Positions 21,114 to 32,722 of a DNA stretch of 64,000 nucleotides are shown here, piece after piece; positions within the stretch are counted from its first letter, which is position 1; each line of letters starts with the position of its first letter. The position numbers and the translations under genes are program-made. The notes beneath the pieces were generated by a model that worked only from the letters and a program-made list of their open reading frames with translations, was not told the DNA's origin and did not search any database. This DNA is from Nemania diffusa (lineage: Eukaryota; Ascomycota; Sordariomycetes; Xylariales; Xylariaceae), in the NCBI GenBank assembly GCA_038501195.1, contig JBBPUQ010000009.1:2232001-2296000 (forward strand), in the 5' to 3' direction.

Positions 21114-24100
21114 ATGCGTCGTCTACACCATCTTCTTTGCCTCGTTTCGCTCCAATGTCTTGTTGCGGCCCAGGTCTGGGACAACCCCGACGGCCCATCT
21201 CTTTACGGCGACCATTACGGCCCTGATGTGTACTTGGCGGCTAATGAAACATGGGATGAATATCCAACGGACGAAAGCAATCATACCGATATTCAGTCCT
21301 TCAGTCGTAGGGAGATTATCTTTAGCAATGACACTGACTCCTTCTACAATCAGCCCCTTGGCCGTAGGGAGCTTGTCTTTGGAGCTGCGCAGGATTTCTA
21401 CTTGAGGGTCATGCCTCTCGGTGCATCGATTACCGAAGGTGTTGAATCGTCTGATGGCAATGGCTACCGCAAGTGGTTGCGCCAGCAACTCCGCTTTCAT
21501 GGCTGGAAAGTGAACATGGTTGGCTCCAAGAACGACGGAACAATGGCTGATAACGTAAGTAAAGAAGAATATTCATAATGAAAGAGTCCATAGTGCTAAC
21601 ATACCTGGATTCTAGGACAATGAGGGACACCCGGGTTATTACGTGGACCAAGTTCACAACGCCTTCCTCGGCGTTGCTAATCTGAAACCAAATCTAATAC
21701 TAATAAATGCTGGAACGTAAGTCAATGATCCTGCAATGACATGCTAGCCCAAGCTGATGCCCTAGGATAGTAATGATTGTATCAACCACGGTGACCCGGT
21801 GGCTATCGCCGGAAAAATGAAGAGTATGATCGATGATATTTTCAGGTTGATACCAGATACAACAATCGTACTCTCGAATTTAGTCAGGAGCGGTCAAGGC
21901 GCAGATGTCGAAGCTTGTGCTGCAGCAACAAGCCAGCTGTATGCCAATCTAGTCGCGGTTACATATCGTGGCCACAGGATCACTCTGGCAGACATTCACG
22001 GTGCTTTACGCGTAGATCAACTAGCAGATGGCACTCACCCGACCGACGAGGGCTATAAGATCTTCGCAGCGGTCTGGTGGAACTCTATTAACAAGATATC
22101 ATTCAAGATACAACCACCGGTGAACGACGGGACTGTCAACGATGCAGCGGTAACGAAATCAACTACCTGTCGGAAGGTTGCTGGAAACGCCCGAGGGCCC
22201 ATAAGGACTCAACAAGGGAGTGGCCATGACGATGGCAACTATGTCCATGACCGCGTCGACCGGGGTGTCATCACATCGGGGAGAATTACTAAGAAAAGCT
22301 CTTACAGCGGTGTTCCAGGATCTATCCCCGATTACGTTTTCTTCGCGAACATCGTCGTGGGCGACCCGAACGCGGACCGTAGCCAGTCTCTTGATGACCT
22401 GATCCTAGTAGATATTGACGATAGTCGGAAGATGGCTTGGACATTTCGTCAAAATCTCGGAGCAGGGGGCTCGTTTGGCGATTCCAAGACGTTCAACGTT
22501 GGTCTGAATTGTGGTTTGACAGATTGTAAGTTTTCCCTCGGGTGGGCAAATGGAAGTCTGACCAAGTGCTAACTTCTCCCACTCGCTCTTTAGCATATGC
22601 CTTCGGAGATTTCAATGGCGACGGCCTCGATGACTTCTTCTGCATCCAGGACAAGGCTGTTGTATGGGCTGCGCTGAACCGCGGTGGCAATCCGCCGACA
22701 TTTCAATCTATTGGCCAGGTAAGTCTCATGTCATTTTCACTTTCCACAATTTATCACCAACACTTTCGTGTTCTAGATTATTGGCGCGAGTGACCGGGAA
22801 CAACGAGATGTTCGCATTGCTGGTGAGTAAAAGTCATGCCTAAGGCACATGACCACCCACAACTTGTAGCTAACCGCAACTTAGACATTGATGGAGATGG
22901 AAGAGTTGACTTCTGTCTTGCGAGCGACACCGATGTCAAATGTTCACGGAATGGTGGCAAAGGCGACGACCATTTCTGGCAAGGATTTAGCTCCAACGCG
23001 GGCATTAGGGGCACCGTGTTCAACTCCAGGAGCGGACCTCGGGCAGGTGTCTTTCTAGGTGACCTCAATGGCGAGTAAGTCTCACGTTATCTTTCAACTA
23101 TCTTAGACGACTATTGCTAATTTTATGTCTAGCTTTAAAGCCGACTACCTCTATGTTGGAAACAATGGGAATGTCGATACATGGATTAATCAGCGATCCC
23201 ACGGAAAGGGAATCGTCAGTTGAGCCTTAAACGTCATTAAATATTTTAACCACAGCTGACTTGATGACCAGGTACCCGAATGGCGAGCAGCAGGGCTCAC
23301 GCATCCCGGCCAAGCGGAGTCTAATATACTGTCGAACATCAAATTCGGCCGGATTTACGGATCTGGCCGACTTGATTATATCTACCTCAAGGAAGAAGAC
23401 GACTGGTTCGACACCCATGTATTCGAGAATAAAGGGGCTGGCGGCACGAAACGCAAGGGAGATGGTAACTTTTATTGCGACATGCGCGGCACCGGCTCCG
23501 ACGATCTCGTCTGGATCTACTCCGATGGTAGCGTGGATGAAATCAACACGAACATTCATTCTCCGCCGAACTGGGGGCACAGCACTTCCATAACCTTGGC
23601 GGTGCCTGGGCCGCGGGCGGGCATCCACTTGGCCGATTGGACCGGAAACGGTAGATGCGACGTGCTCGTGCAAAGTAAAGCTGGCGCTCTGACGTTATAC
23701 GAGAATAACTATAATGTTGGTGCTAACGCTCTCACTTTTACCAACCGAGGCGTCGTTGCCTCAACAGGGTGCACACAGGCCTGGGGTGTGTCCATCTTTG
23801 ACCTCGGCATGCGCATAGCAGATATCGAGTGAGTAATTGGACATCTCTCTTAGTAGCCCGAAATCAAGCTAATCTGCTGCGTCTTTCTTTCTCTCTAGCG
23901 GTGATGGGCGAGCCGACCCTGTTTGTTTCGAGAAGAGCGGCCGCATTACAGCTTGGCTTAATAAGCAGTCTGGCCTGTTAGACGTAGGCCAGATTAAATT
24001 TGCGGAAGCATGGGATCGTGCCAACCTGCGCTTGGCCGACGTGGAGGACTCTGGAAGAGCTGATATCATTTGGGTCGACAAGTATACCGGTGCCGGCAGA

Positions 24101-25656
24101 GTATTCAAGAACAACGGCTACGTGGGCAAAGGCGGAGCAGCTGGTGGAAGCTCTTTTTCGTGGTCAGACCGAGGGGTACTCTACAGCGGTGTCGACCGTG
24201 GCGAGTGTTTGGTAAGCTCTATGTTATCGACCTACAACCTAATTTGACATCTTGCTTACATTTTTTACCCCAAAGTACTTCACGAACCTGGGGGGCCTAG
24301 GCCGAGCAGATCTAGTCCAAGTTAACCCTGGGACCAACGAGGCCTTCACTAACTTCAACGAATGCTCAGGCGGAAGCGGTGGTGATGACGGTTCAACTGG
24401 TAAGTGGTGGCCGTGGCCCAGTCCGACGTTATCTACGACCGACCGCTCACATTTCCATAGGAGATCCGGGGCTACCAGGTTACTCTGCAGTAGACCCAGC
24501 GGAAGCCTGGACTTATGCGCCTAACTTCTCGGAGGACCCAGCGCCTCCGTATCCTGCTCTCAGGAACGATGATGGATCAGACATTGCAATTGAAAATCTT
24601 CGGGGCACTCGACTATTTGGATGGGAACAATGCGATGACAAATGGAAGCCAATCGCCGCGGCTTGGAAAGAGTTCAATGGCATAGCCTCTCAGGACGGTA
24701 TCAAATCTGACATTGATTGGAATGGCGATGGTGTTGACGATTTTTTCGGTGGTTTCGGCACTGCAGTCCCTGACGGCAGAAAGAAATCGATCCAACAGAT
24801 CTTCGAAGCCGCCGCAGAAATGTGGACGTACAAGTTCACCGACATCCTCAACCCCCCTTCCTCCGAGACGTTCCCCTGGAAATGGCTATGGATCAGAGTC
24901 ACTTGCAGCGGTGGTGACGGAACCGGAGACCCTGATAATGTGTGCGGTGAGAGGGATGGGGAGAAAACCGGAACGGTCGCATACGTGCACCCTGACATCC
25001 ATGATTATACAACAGTAACATTTTGCAACCTTTTCTTCGATGTCTTCAAGCCGCTCTCGGAGGTGACGAACCACCTGAATAACGACCTGGATGCGCAAGC
25101 CCGCCTGAACCTGACCATGTGGACGTATAACCGAGCGTCAGTATGGATGCACGAAGTCACCCATATGGATTACTTTATGAATACCCCCTATTACGGACCT
25201 ATCATCGAGGACCTGGAGTTCGAATTATTCAAAGAAAACCGTCAAGCATATGGACCACGGGATGCCAAGCGGTTGGCCAACCTCGATCGCCAACAGGGAG
25301 CAGCGAAATGGACTGGATTGAATGGTAAGCATCTCATGTTGTTCTGAAGCTTTATATTTCTCATTCCCTACTGCCTAGATACCTCATTATCTACGGCAGA
25401 CAAGGCGATGACTCTTGCGATTATACTTTTTTCTATGACCCTCTTGCTGACCATTAGCATAGCTGACAGCTTTTCTTTATTCGCTCTTACGAAGTGGGTA
25501 GAAAACAATTCGAAGGAAAAAAAGTATCCCTGGATACCTTATGTGTCCCCCCTGGACAGGCCCACTAGCGATCCTTGGCGGATAGGCACCAAAGGCGTGG
25601 CCGGTGATGGTACGCTTGAGTTCAACCAGCTACCTGCCCCCGATGTAGATCCTTAA
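21114..25656 (+). CDS. Secreted fusion: SGNH/GDSL hydrolase + FG-GAP-like repeats + aspzincin-like metalloprotease
   Basis: Twelve exons: 21114-21554, 21616-21716, 21771-22525, 22594-22718, 22777-22822, 22885-23074, 23133-23214, 23272-23828, 23899-24211, 24276-24399, 24461-25324 and 25463-25656, giving 1263 residues with every junction in frame. Signal peptide at about 1-19. SGNH hydrolase at about 95-290: block I MPLGASITEG (Ser105), GTND at 180-183, and the Asp-x2-His pair in DGTHPTDEGY (Asp267, His270). Then about eight Asp-rich FG-GAP/VCBS-like repeats (GDFNGDGLDDFF, DIDGDGRVDF, GDLNGDFKADY, DIDGDGRADP, GLGRADLVQV). The C-terminal 350 residues hold HEVTH (His1142, Glu1143, His1146), an AYGPRDAKRLAN segment and, after the last intron, NADSFSLFALTKW, the pattern of deuterolysin or Lys-specific metalloendopeptidases. 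The third zinc ligand is not certain. The inferred role is extracellular esterase plus protease; substrates are unknown. Confidence 0.85.
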
Positions 25657-26578
25657 GTATCGTGCCGGTGTAGATGGCTGATGTGTATTCCGAGAATTGG
25701 AATGGTGGGTGGCATCTCACCGGCTCGGCGTTGGGATATTGAGACGGAGTTGTTCATTCAGCTTGCCCTTCTTATTAATGATGCTGAAGGATTAGTTGAT
25801 CGTATCGCGTTGAAATTTTGAAAAATAAAGTACCTAAGAGCATTAGTTTAAGCAACTACTCAATGCCATGTTATAAACCAGAAGCTATTAATCACATAAA
25901 CAGCTTGTCTCTCTCTCCAATTTACTAAAGAATACCTTGCTCACTGGTTTGTCTCATAAAAAATGGATGGGGTCCTGGGTTTCTCAAAAGCTATGACCGT
26001 ACATGAAAAAGTCGGCTTCGAATAAGTATGGGGTGTGAGGCGGCGCTTGGGAGTAAGGACGGACATCACATCGTGGCCGTCCACTCTAATAGAAGTAAGT
26101 AACTTCCTAGGTATCTGGTACCTAATAGATATGTTATCGTCCTATGTATCTACCTCACTTTATATTCTATCACCTCAGTTCTTCTTACAAATTTTCGAGA
26201 TAACAATACAACTCTAATTAAAAGATAAGTGTCCTCAACGAGGTGTCTGGGGTGGTCAAGCTATACTTAGGCGGTTTAGGGCCAGTATGGTATCTAAGTC
26301 ACGAACCCGACGCCGACAATTGCCCCGGCCTCCTGTTGTAAGTCGTGGGCTTGAATACCTCTTTACCCCCTGTAATGCAGGGGCTTTTAGTGCAGTAGTC
26401 TAGGTATGTAGTTCCTGACGTGCATACCGAATTCTAAACTTGGGGACAACTTTCGAGATCCGATGCCTACGGTATTACGCTACACTTGAACAGCTGAATA
26501 TGTACCTAGGTAGCCTATCTACATCGAGCTTCACCCCACTCCATGCCAATAGGTAATCCTCCCGACTGATACGAGTGG
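25657..26578. other. Intergenic spacer
   Basis: AT-rich spacer with TAGGTACCTA-type motifs near 26107-26130 and 26500. No gene was recognised. Confidence 0.4.
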
Positions 26579-26586
26579 TATAAAAG
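26579..26586 (+). promoter_or_regulatory. TATA box for the GrpB-family gene
   Basis: TATAAAAG about 115 bases upstream of the start codon at 26701, a canonical sequence at a suitable distance. Confidence 0.45.
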
Positions 26587-26700
26587 TCAACGTTCTCCAA
26601 TTCGATACGAATAAACCCACTAATGCCAATACACTAGTTTTCTTTACTCAACTCTCATTATAATTATCCTATAAGTAGCGCCTCACAAAAATCATTACCT

Positions 26701-27309
26701 ATGGCTGCCCCATCTGAGGTGACTACGATTTTGGAAGTCGACGAGAAAGACATCGAAATAATTTCAACACGGCCTCAGAAACCGCTCAAAATCGTCGATT
26801 ACAGACCAGAATGGCCAGCCATGTTTGCGGAGGTCGAGAGTCGCATTCGACAAGCACTCAGCGATCGAGCTATTGTGATCGAGCATGTCGGTTCTACGAG
26901 CGTGCCGGGTCTAGCCGCTAAAGATGTAATTGATATCGATCTCGTCGTCGCTGACCCGACAGACGAAGATTCCTACGTGCCTGATCTCCAAGCCGCAGGC
27001 TTTCAACTCATCTTGCGCGAGCCGGTTTGGTACCAGCACCGATTCTTCCATTTCGAGCAGCCATACACCAATCTACACATCTTTGGTTCCGACAGCCCCG
27101 AATTGGTGCGGCATAGACTGTTTCGTGACTGGCTGCGAGAACACGAAGATGATCGTAAGCGGTATACGAAAGTGAAGCAAGAGGCCGCAGAAGCAGCTGC
27201 TGCTGCAGGCGAGAGGGTTCAACAATACAATAATCGAAAAGAGCCCGTCGTCAGGGAGATATTAGGCCGCGTATTCGAAGCACATGGGCTCCTAAATCCT
27301 TCGATATAA
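26701..27309 (+). CDS. GrpB/UPF0157-family nucleotidyltransferase-fold protein
   Basis: Intronless, 202 residues. The family fold is nucleotidyltransferase-like and its reaction is not established; relatives also occur fused to dephospho-CoA kinase. Family marks are VDYRPEWPAMFAEVESRIR, the hallmark EHVGSTSVPGLAAKDVIDID, a WYQHRFFHF segment, LHIFG, and the helix RHRLFRDWLREHEDDRKRY with the following Ala/Glu-rich helix. About 38 residues precede the domain. The start ATG follows the CTCACAAAAATC leader, and the TATA box fits it. The gene lacks introns where most neighbours have them, and GrpB is common in bacteria, so bacterial ancestry is possible. Similar intronless copies are known from many fungi, so any transfer may be old. 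Confidence 0.88.
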   Translation: MAAPSEVTTILEVDEKDIEIISTRPQKPLKIVDYRPEWPAMFAEVESRIRQALSDRAIVIEHVGSTSVPGLAAKDVIDIDLVVADPTDEDSYVPDLQAAGFQLILREPVWYQHRFFHFEQPYTNLHIFGSDSPELVRHRLFRDWLREHEDDRKRYTKVKQEAAEAAAAAGERVQQYNNRKEPVVREILGRVFEAHGLLNPSI

Positions 27310-28143
27310 GGATCGATTTCACCATCCAGAGTATCTAGAGTGTTCTTAGTTCTAGCCAGGCAGAAATACCAAGAGAGAAGCCTATTGATACAAGACGATA
27401 TATTAAGCTCTTTTTTATTAAAATTAATATTAGCTAGTCTTCACATTATATACCTACTTATCCTTAGTATAAGATAGCAGTCGTAGTCAAAGGTTTAGGT
27501 ATTTACACAAGGAGTGTTAAGGCATTTTAACACCCGTCAAGCAGGTAGTGGCCGAGGCCGCCGACGTCAAAGGAAGTGCACGGCTACTATCGGATCAACC
27601 TAGAAATTCATTTGTCTTAATGAACTTCTCTGGGCTAGAGAGTAGGCTGGGACCATTTCTCATGTTAAAAGGATCGCATGACCGCATAGTTTTCTCGTCG
27701 ATAACCAATATACCCGAGCCCCTATCTGGATACATATGTTACACACTTACATAGACATCTTTCTCATCTGATTGTTAACGATTAGCTATTGCAGTCAGCG
27801 ATAGTCTCGACTGCGATATGATCACCCGGCATCTATAATTAGTCATCAACCTTGCTATAGGGACTCTTATAGATAGCTTGATTCTATCGTAGAGGATACA
27901 ACTAAATAATAGTAGTTAGTAGCGGCTTGTTTCACTTATACGATGACGCCGATATATGGCAGCAATAGAAAGATTACTTAAAAAATGAAAATGAAAGTAA
28001 TACTACAGTTCTGTTATGAACTCTAGCACTAGGTACCTTATGGAAGAATAAGGGCCTTTAGACTTAAACCATCATCAAGCCCTACCTTTCCCGGAGCATG
28101 TATGGGATTTCCAATCTATTTTATTTGAGGGTCGACTCACACC
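27310..28143. other. Intergenic spacer
   Basis: AT-rich, with a TAGGTACC motif near 28027. A 68-codon frame at 27548 shows no domain. Nothing else was seen. Confidence 0.4.
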
Positions 28144-28494
28144 TCACAACTTTGAGTCACGCCCAACGACCTCTTCACTCTTGGTGCCCCGTTCGCTGCT
28201 AGTCGGCACACCAGGGCTCGTCTCGTTCTTAAGGCTAATGGGATCGCCTAGTTGACTCGGGTTGGCATCGGGACCCTTTAGCTTCTTCGCCGCTTTCTCT
28301 CGTAAAGTCTCATCTTTGCTGCCATGCGACATGGCAGAGGGCGAGGGCGAGGGCAAGTCATCACCCCCTTCCTCCTCTGTTGGCACGTAGTCGCTGGTCT
28401 CAGCTTTGAGGCTGATCGGATCGCCGAGCTGGGTCGGATTCGCATCCGGGCCCCGAATCTTCTTGGCCGCTTTCTCGCGAAGTCTGTCAGGCAT
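28144..28494 (-). CDS. Small protein with a duplicated REKAAKK-GPDANP-QLGDPISLK motif
   Basis: Single exon of 116 residues; function unknown. The start at 28494 (MPDRLREKAAKKIRGPDANP) was chosen because it opens directly on the first motif; an in-frame upstream ATG at 28551 would add 19 hydrophobic residues unlike the rest. The protein is two copies of a unit of about 30 residues, LREKAAKK-x2-GPDANP-x-QLGDPISLK-x-ETS. The copies are at about residues 4-34 and 61-91, joined by an acidic Ser/Pro-rich linker. It is hydrophilic, has no signal or membrane segment, and is likely disordered or helical. Strong conservation between the two copies argues for a real gene under selection. I recall no named family. 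Confidence 0.7.
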   Translation of the reverse strand: MPDRLREKAAKKIRGPDANPTQLGDPISLKAETSDYVPTEEEGGDDLPSPSPSAMSHGSKDETLREKAAKKLKGPDANPSQLGDPISLKNETSPGVPTSSERGTKSEEVVGRDSKL

Positions 28495-29319
28495 TGTGCG
28501 GGAAAGTGCTGGAAGTTTGCAAAGATTTCTCAGTAGTATGACGTCGGGCAACGGTTAAATCAGTACGGAGATATGTAGCTATTATAAGACAGAGGACTGC
28601 GAAACTGTCTGCATTCGCTAGCTGAACATGTGTGCAACTATCAAAGGAATATATGAGAACGGGCTATTACATATCTAGAAGAAAAGGGATGGATTGGTGC
28701 AGTTTTTCGCACTTGGTGTCGTTTCGCCTACTGACGTTGGGGATGACCTCATCTTCATGTAAACTTCACCCTGTGCTAATAATCGATGACCTCACCAGCG
28801 AATTGTCGTAAAACGCGATGGGATCTGTTTAGACTGCTGCTGATATCTAGATAGATAAATGCTTAGGTGCCGCTAATAGGTACCTATCTACCCTATCTTA
28901 GTACTAACCTAAATACGTAGGTATAAATAGGGAGACACCGAACTAATGGGAAAGGGTACCTGGAAATCTATAGGTATGCAACTATGTTCTGCATTAGCAA
29001 CATCGTACTTAGAAGAGGTAAGGAACACTGTCCTCGAACTTGCTGTTCTTGAATTAAATGGCTTGCCGTTGGATCAATGAAATTAGAGGGCATGCACGAG
29101 GTGGTGGTTCCCCTTGTTCGATATTATACTTCGTGGATTCGATTAGTTAGTCGAACTTTAGTCATTAGAGTTAATAGATAAACACTAGAAGGGATAAAGC
29201 TGCCACAAAAGATAACGCCGAACACTAAAATATCAAGGGAGAAAAGTTAAAAGGGACATCACATCATTACATCTACAAAATTTTGACATATATACAGATT
29301 TATGCTGGCCAATGGCCAG
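28495..29319. other. Intergenic spacer
   Basis: AT-rich spacer with a TAGGTACCTA-type motif near 28877. No gene was recognised. Confidence 0.4.
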
Positions 29320-30378
29320 TCATCTTTTAAGACTTCTCGGTCTTGCACGTATCGTGTCAGGGGAAGGCTTTTGTATGCGTCCAATTTCAGGACTCCTCCG
29401 TCGTGCTCGTAACGCGCCTGGGCTCACTTCTCGAACCTGTCGCTCTAATGGGGTATATTTGCATCGTGATCGAACCGAGCTCGATGCTGATTTCGCCGTT
29501 TCATTTGATATATACGAATCCGCAACAACTTCGCGAGGAGTTGGCGTATCTGACTCTTGCGCACCGTCTTCTAAATAATCTGGAGACAGTGACGGAGGTG
29601 CAATAGGTTGTGCGTGAATGCTGTGGTTTTTGTTATGCTTATCGTTTGCGTAATACTCCAACGGGTTTATGTCTGAAATTTCAGAGATAGGAGTCGTTGG
29701 TGTATCTGGATCGTCCCATTGCGACGTTTCATCATCGTACTCCTCATCGAGGGCAGTTGAAAGTTGCATGGTATCCGATTCTGGTTCCGAGAACGACAGC
29801 GTTCTGGAAGGGGTGGACCCATTGGACGAATCCGAACACATGGTAAGGGATCGAGGAGAAGGAGGAAGATGACTTGCTTGTATAAAATTGGATGCAGTAG
29901 CGCTAATGAATGACAGAGGTTCGTGTGTCATAAAAGGGGCATGATCATCTACCTCGTCGAAGAACGGTTTGCTTGTTGAATCCTGGGTAAAAGCGTTCCA
30001 CTGATGATCCTCGGGAAGGTAAGAGGCGAAGTACCTGACGAGCGAGTCGAAAGACCGAGTACGGAACAGCTGTATAGCATGCTCCCACTGGTTGGTGCCA
30101 ATGAGTTTGGGGTTTGCAATGATCTCGACGGATGCTGACTGGAGGCTCTCATTCAACTGGTCTAGTCGAAGCTGCTTGCGCTGTTCGAGCATGCGATGGA
30201 ATTCATGCAAATCGACAGCTTTCTTTGAAATCTCACAGACATCATTGTGAAAAGCGTCAGGGTCCTGAATAGATAAGGTGACTGTGTTGTACTGATCTTG
30301 AAGCTTGGTGTGGAGGTCCTGCCTCTTCATTCCAAATTTCCATGCTTGCCAGGAACAACCACCATCAGGCTCATCCAT
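29320..30378 (-). CDS. Conserved-type fungal protein of unknown function
   Basis: Single exon of 352 residues. No known domain was recognised. Residues 1-150 look folded and helical: a coiled-coil-like stretch (LHEFHRMLEQRKQLRLDQLN) is followed by WEHAIQLFRTRSFDSLVRYF. The middle, about 160-290, is acidic and Ser/Thr/Pro-rich and probably disordered (DEEYDDETSQWDDPDTPTTP). The C-terminus is basic and repeats Ser-Pro-x3-Arg-Ala-Arg twice (SPGALRARRRS, SPDTIRARPRS), like phosphorylation or nuclear-targeting segments. The ATG at 30378 is the first in frame and begins MDEPDGGCSWQAWKFGMKR. Base use is ordinary. It may be a regulatory or scaffold protein, but no function is claimed. Confidence 0.7.
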   Translation of the reverse strand: MDEPDGGCSWQAWKFGMKRQDLHTKLQDQYNTVTLSIQDPDAFHNDVCEISKKAVDLHEFHRMLEQRKQLRLDQLNESLQSASVEIIANPKLIGTNQWEHAIQLFRTRSFDSLVRYFASYLPEDHQWNAFTQDSTSKPFFDEVDDHAPFMTHEPLSFISATASNFIQASHLPPSPRSLTMCSDSSNGSTPSRTLSFSEPESDTMQLSTALDEEYDDETSQWDDPDTPTTPISEISDINPLEYYANDKHNKNHSIHAQPIAPPSLSPDYLEDGAQESDTPTPREVVADSYISNETAKSASSSVRSRCKYTPLERQVREVSPGALRARRRSPEIGRIQKPSPDTIRARPRSLKR

Positions 30379-32722
30379 TCTCTTATTCAGGCAGCGTATA
30401 GGTTGATGAGAGGGCGGAGGAGGGAAGGACCAGGCAAGCTATTCGCGTAGAAAGGCGTCGGTCTTGGTACCCCGTCTCGATGCTGTGGCTGTTCTTAGAG
30501 TTTGTCTTTACTGATTCTGGTTTCGGTAGGGACGGCGTTGGCTAGAGAGGGCGGACGGGTGATGGATTAATACAACGCGTTTGCCCCAAGGGACTGGACT
30601 GGGCTGTTGGCGTTCTTTGTAAGTGTTTCTTTGTTCTTTTGGGTCTTGTGACTGTAGTTAAACCATCTAGATGCTACTACAGCCGGCCATTTTTGCTATT
30701 GATTGTATATGTATTATTGTTTAAATCATCAAAATATACGAGTTTTATCTCCTAGGGCCCAAAATTGAGTGGCTGGTTGCGTTTTGTTGTGGTCGCTGCT
30801 TGTTTGCGTGGGTGCTGAGGGCTCGATTCTTAAGCACTGGGAGATGGACAGTTGTTGACCAGCAACGTGGTGGGCAGTCGCGGGTACCCATACTGTCGAT
30901 TGAGTTGTGGCCTGAGGCATCCTCCCAAGCCTGGCCCCAAGTTTGGGTTGGTTCGTGGGTAGGCTATCCGATCACAAGTCGCCATTTCCAAGTGCCCTCT
31001 ATGAAGCTAATCCTTTTTAGTTAACACTTAGGAAAGGTTATTAACTACAATGAGCTTAGCTAGTTTTATATCCGAGGCTATATTAGATAATATCCATACC
31101 TAGCCGGCGGGCACTGCCACCACATCTTTCCATTCTCGGAAATCCCTGAGCGGTGCACCCAATAAAACTCTCCATAAAATGAGACAAGAGTGGGGTCATA
31201 CACTAGTGTCAAATATTTCATAGCCAATGACGAAATGGGCCTATCCTCCCATTGCCACCATTTCGCATCCCCCAAATCATTCTTACACTGCGCATAACGG
31301 CGTCGTCAATTGCATAGCCATGGAACGTCTAAGAATCTCAGTGTCGACCCTTTTCGGTTTTTTTTTTCCAATGTTTTTTTTTTCCTTTTTTTTTCTTTTT
31401 CAATAAGTGTTACTATTATGAGTACCTACTTACACAGGTAGACACTGATCTAGAGTGTTAGCAAGTACGTCTCATACTTTAACTACCTACACGTAAACGC
31501 GTTTCTCAGCCTAAACTACCCTGGTATTCGTCAGACTAGCGGAGGAATTTTGGTGTCAGCAGACAACTGCCTACCTAACTCGCCGTAACTAACTGGCCTT
31601 GTATTCCGTTGCCTGCCTATTTCTAGGCTTGCGTATGTTTTGGTAATTCTCGAGTGCCTTGCTTAGTATACCAACAGTCTCGGTTGTTTGGCATATTTCT
31701 CTCTATGTATATGAATGACTATTGCTAAGTACATAGGAAGCTTTCTCAAAATGCTGTTTTTGAAACAGCCTTCAGGTGTTCGACGGCACCGGCACTCTTG
31801 AAATTGACAGACCCTGGTCTCGTCAGCACTTCAGCCACACGCCTCCGTCGTAAGACCCGCTCACCTGCTGTGTACAGCAGGTAGTTCTCGCTTGTTCAGC
31901 CGGGGGGCAGGGCAGAGCGAGAGAGAGGCCACACACCATTATAGCATGTCTGCCTGCTGGGCTTTCGTCTTGTGACGGGGTCCGTATCGCCCGAGTGAGT
32001 CTGTCAGTCCTGCGACCAATTTACAGTTTTCCAAAGCCATTCGGCATCCGTCACCTTATAACTCTCCTAGTTGGGACCAAAAATTAACGCTGAGCAAAAA
32101 ACTCTATATAAATTCTATGCGACGGGGCATGTGTCACTGTGTCGCGACCTGACCGGTTAATATATTGAGGTAGGTGCCAAATCAGACTGTACATAGCATA
32201 GCCCAATCCTCATGAGGCAACTCAGGTGGTGCTCCAAACTGACTAATACGCCGCGACCAGTGGGACCTGTATTTATACATACATTGCCCAGCTGGTTCGT
32301 CAAGCAGCGACGGGGGACGGCCAAGTCGGTAGGCGATCAAAGGAACCCATTTGCAGCGGCATCAGCCGCACAGCATCCTCCCTTCTCGCGCCCTTTCTGT
32401 CTTCCGCGCTTCTGACCCCTTCGATGACTCTCTTCCCGCGCTTGAGCACAGAGATCAAATACCAAGGGTCTCAAGGACAGCTCATCTGATAGTGACAACT
32501 CTCCATCTAGTTACAACAGCTGTAGTATGGCCCCTTTGAACTGAACAAGTTGATCGATCTGTCAAGTTCTCTCGAAGCTGTCGAGCGAATCTCTCTCTTC
32601 TCTTTTTTTTTCTTTTTAAGGCCATCTTCTCTTCCTATAGGTAGTCTCATATTCCTATTTCATAAAGTTACTGTCATCTATGTTATATTTACATCTTGCG
32701 CCACCATTCTCTCTGTCGCACC
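30379..32722. other. Intergenic spacer upstream of the kinase gene
   Basis: About 2.3 kb. Long T tracts lie at about 31355-31402. A 65-codon Trp/Tyr-rich minus-strand frame lies at 31078-31275 without a domain. The 200 bases before the kinase gene are rich in C and T and probably hold its promoter and leader. Confidence 0.4.

Noticed and set aside
31078..31275. Trp/Tyr-rich 65-codon minus-strand frame
   Set aside because: Curious composition, but no family recognised and no promoter or splice support.
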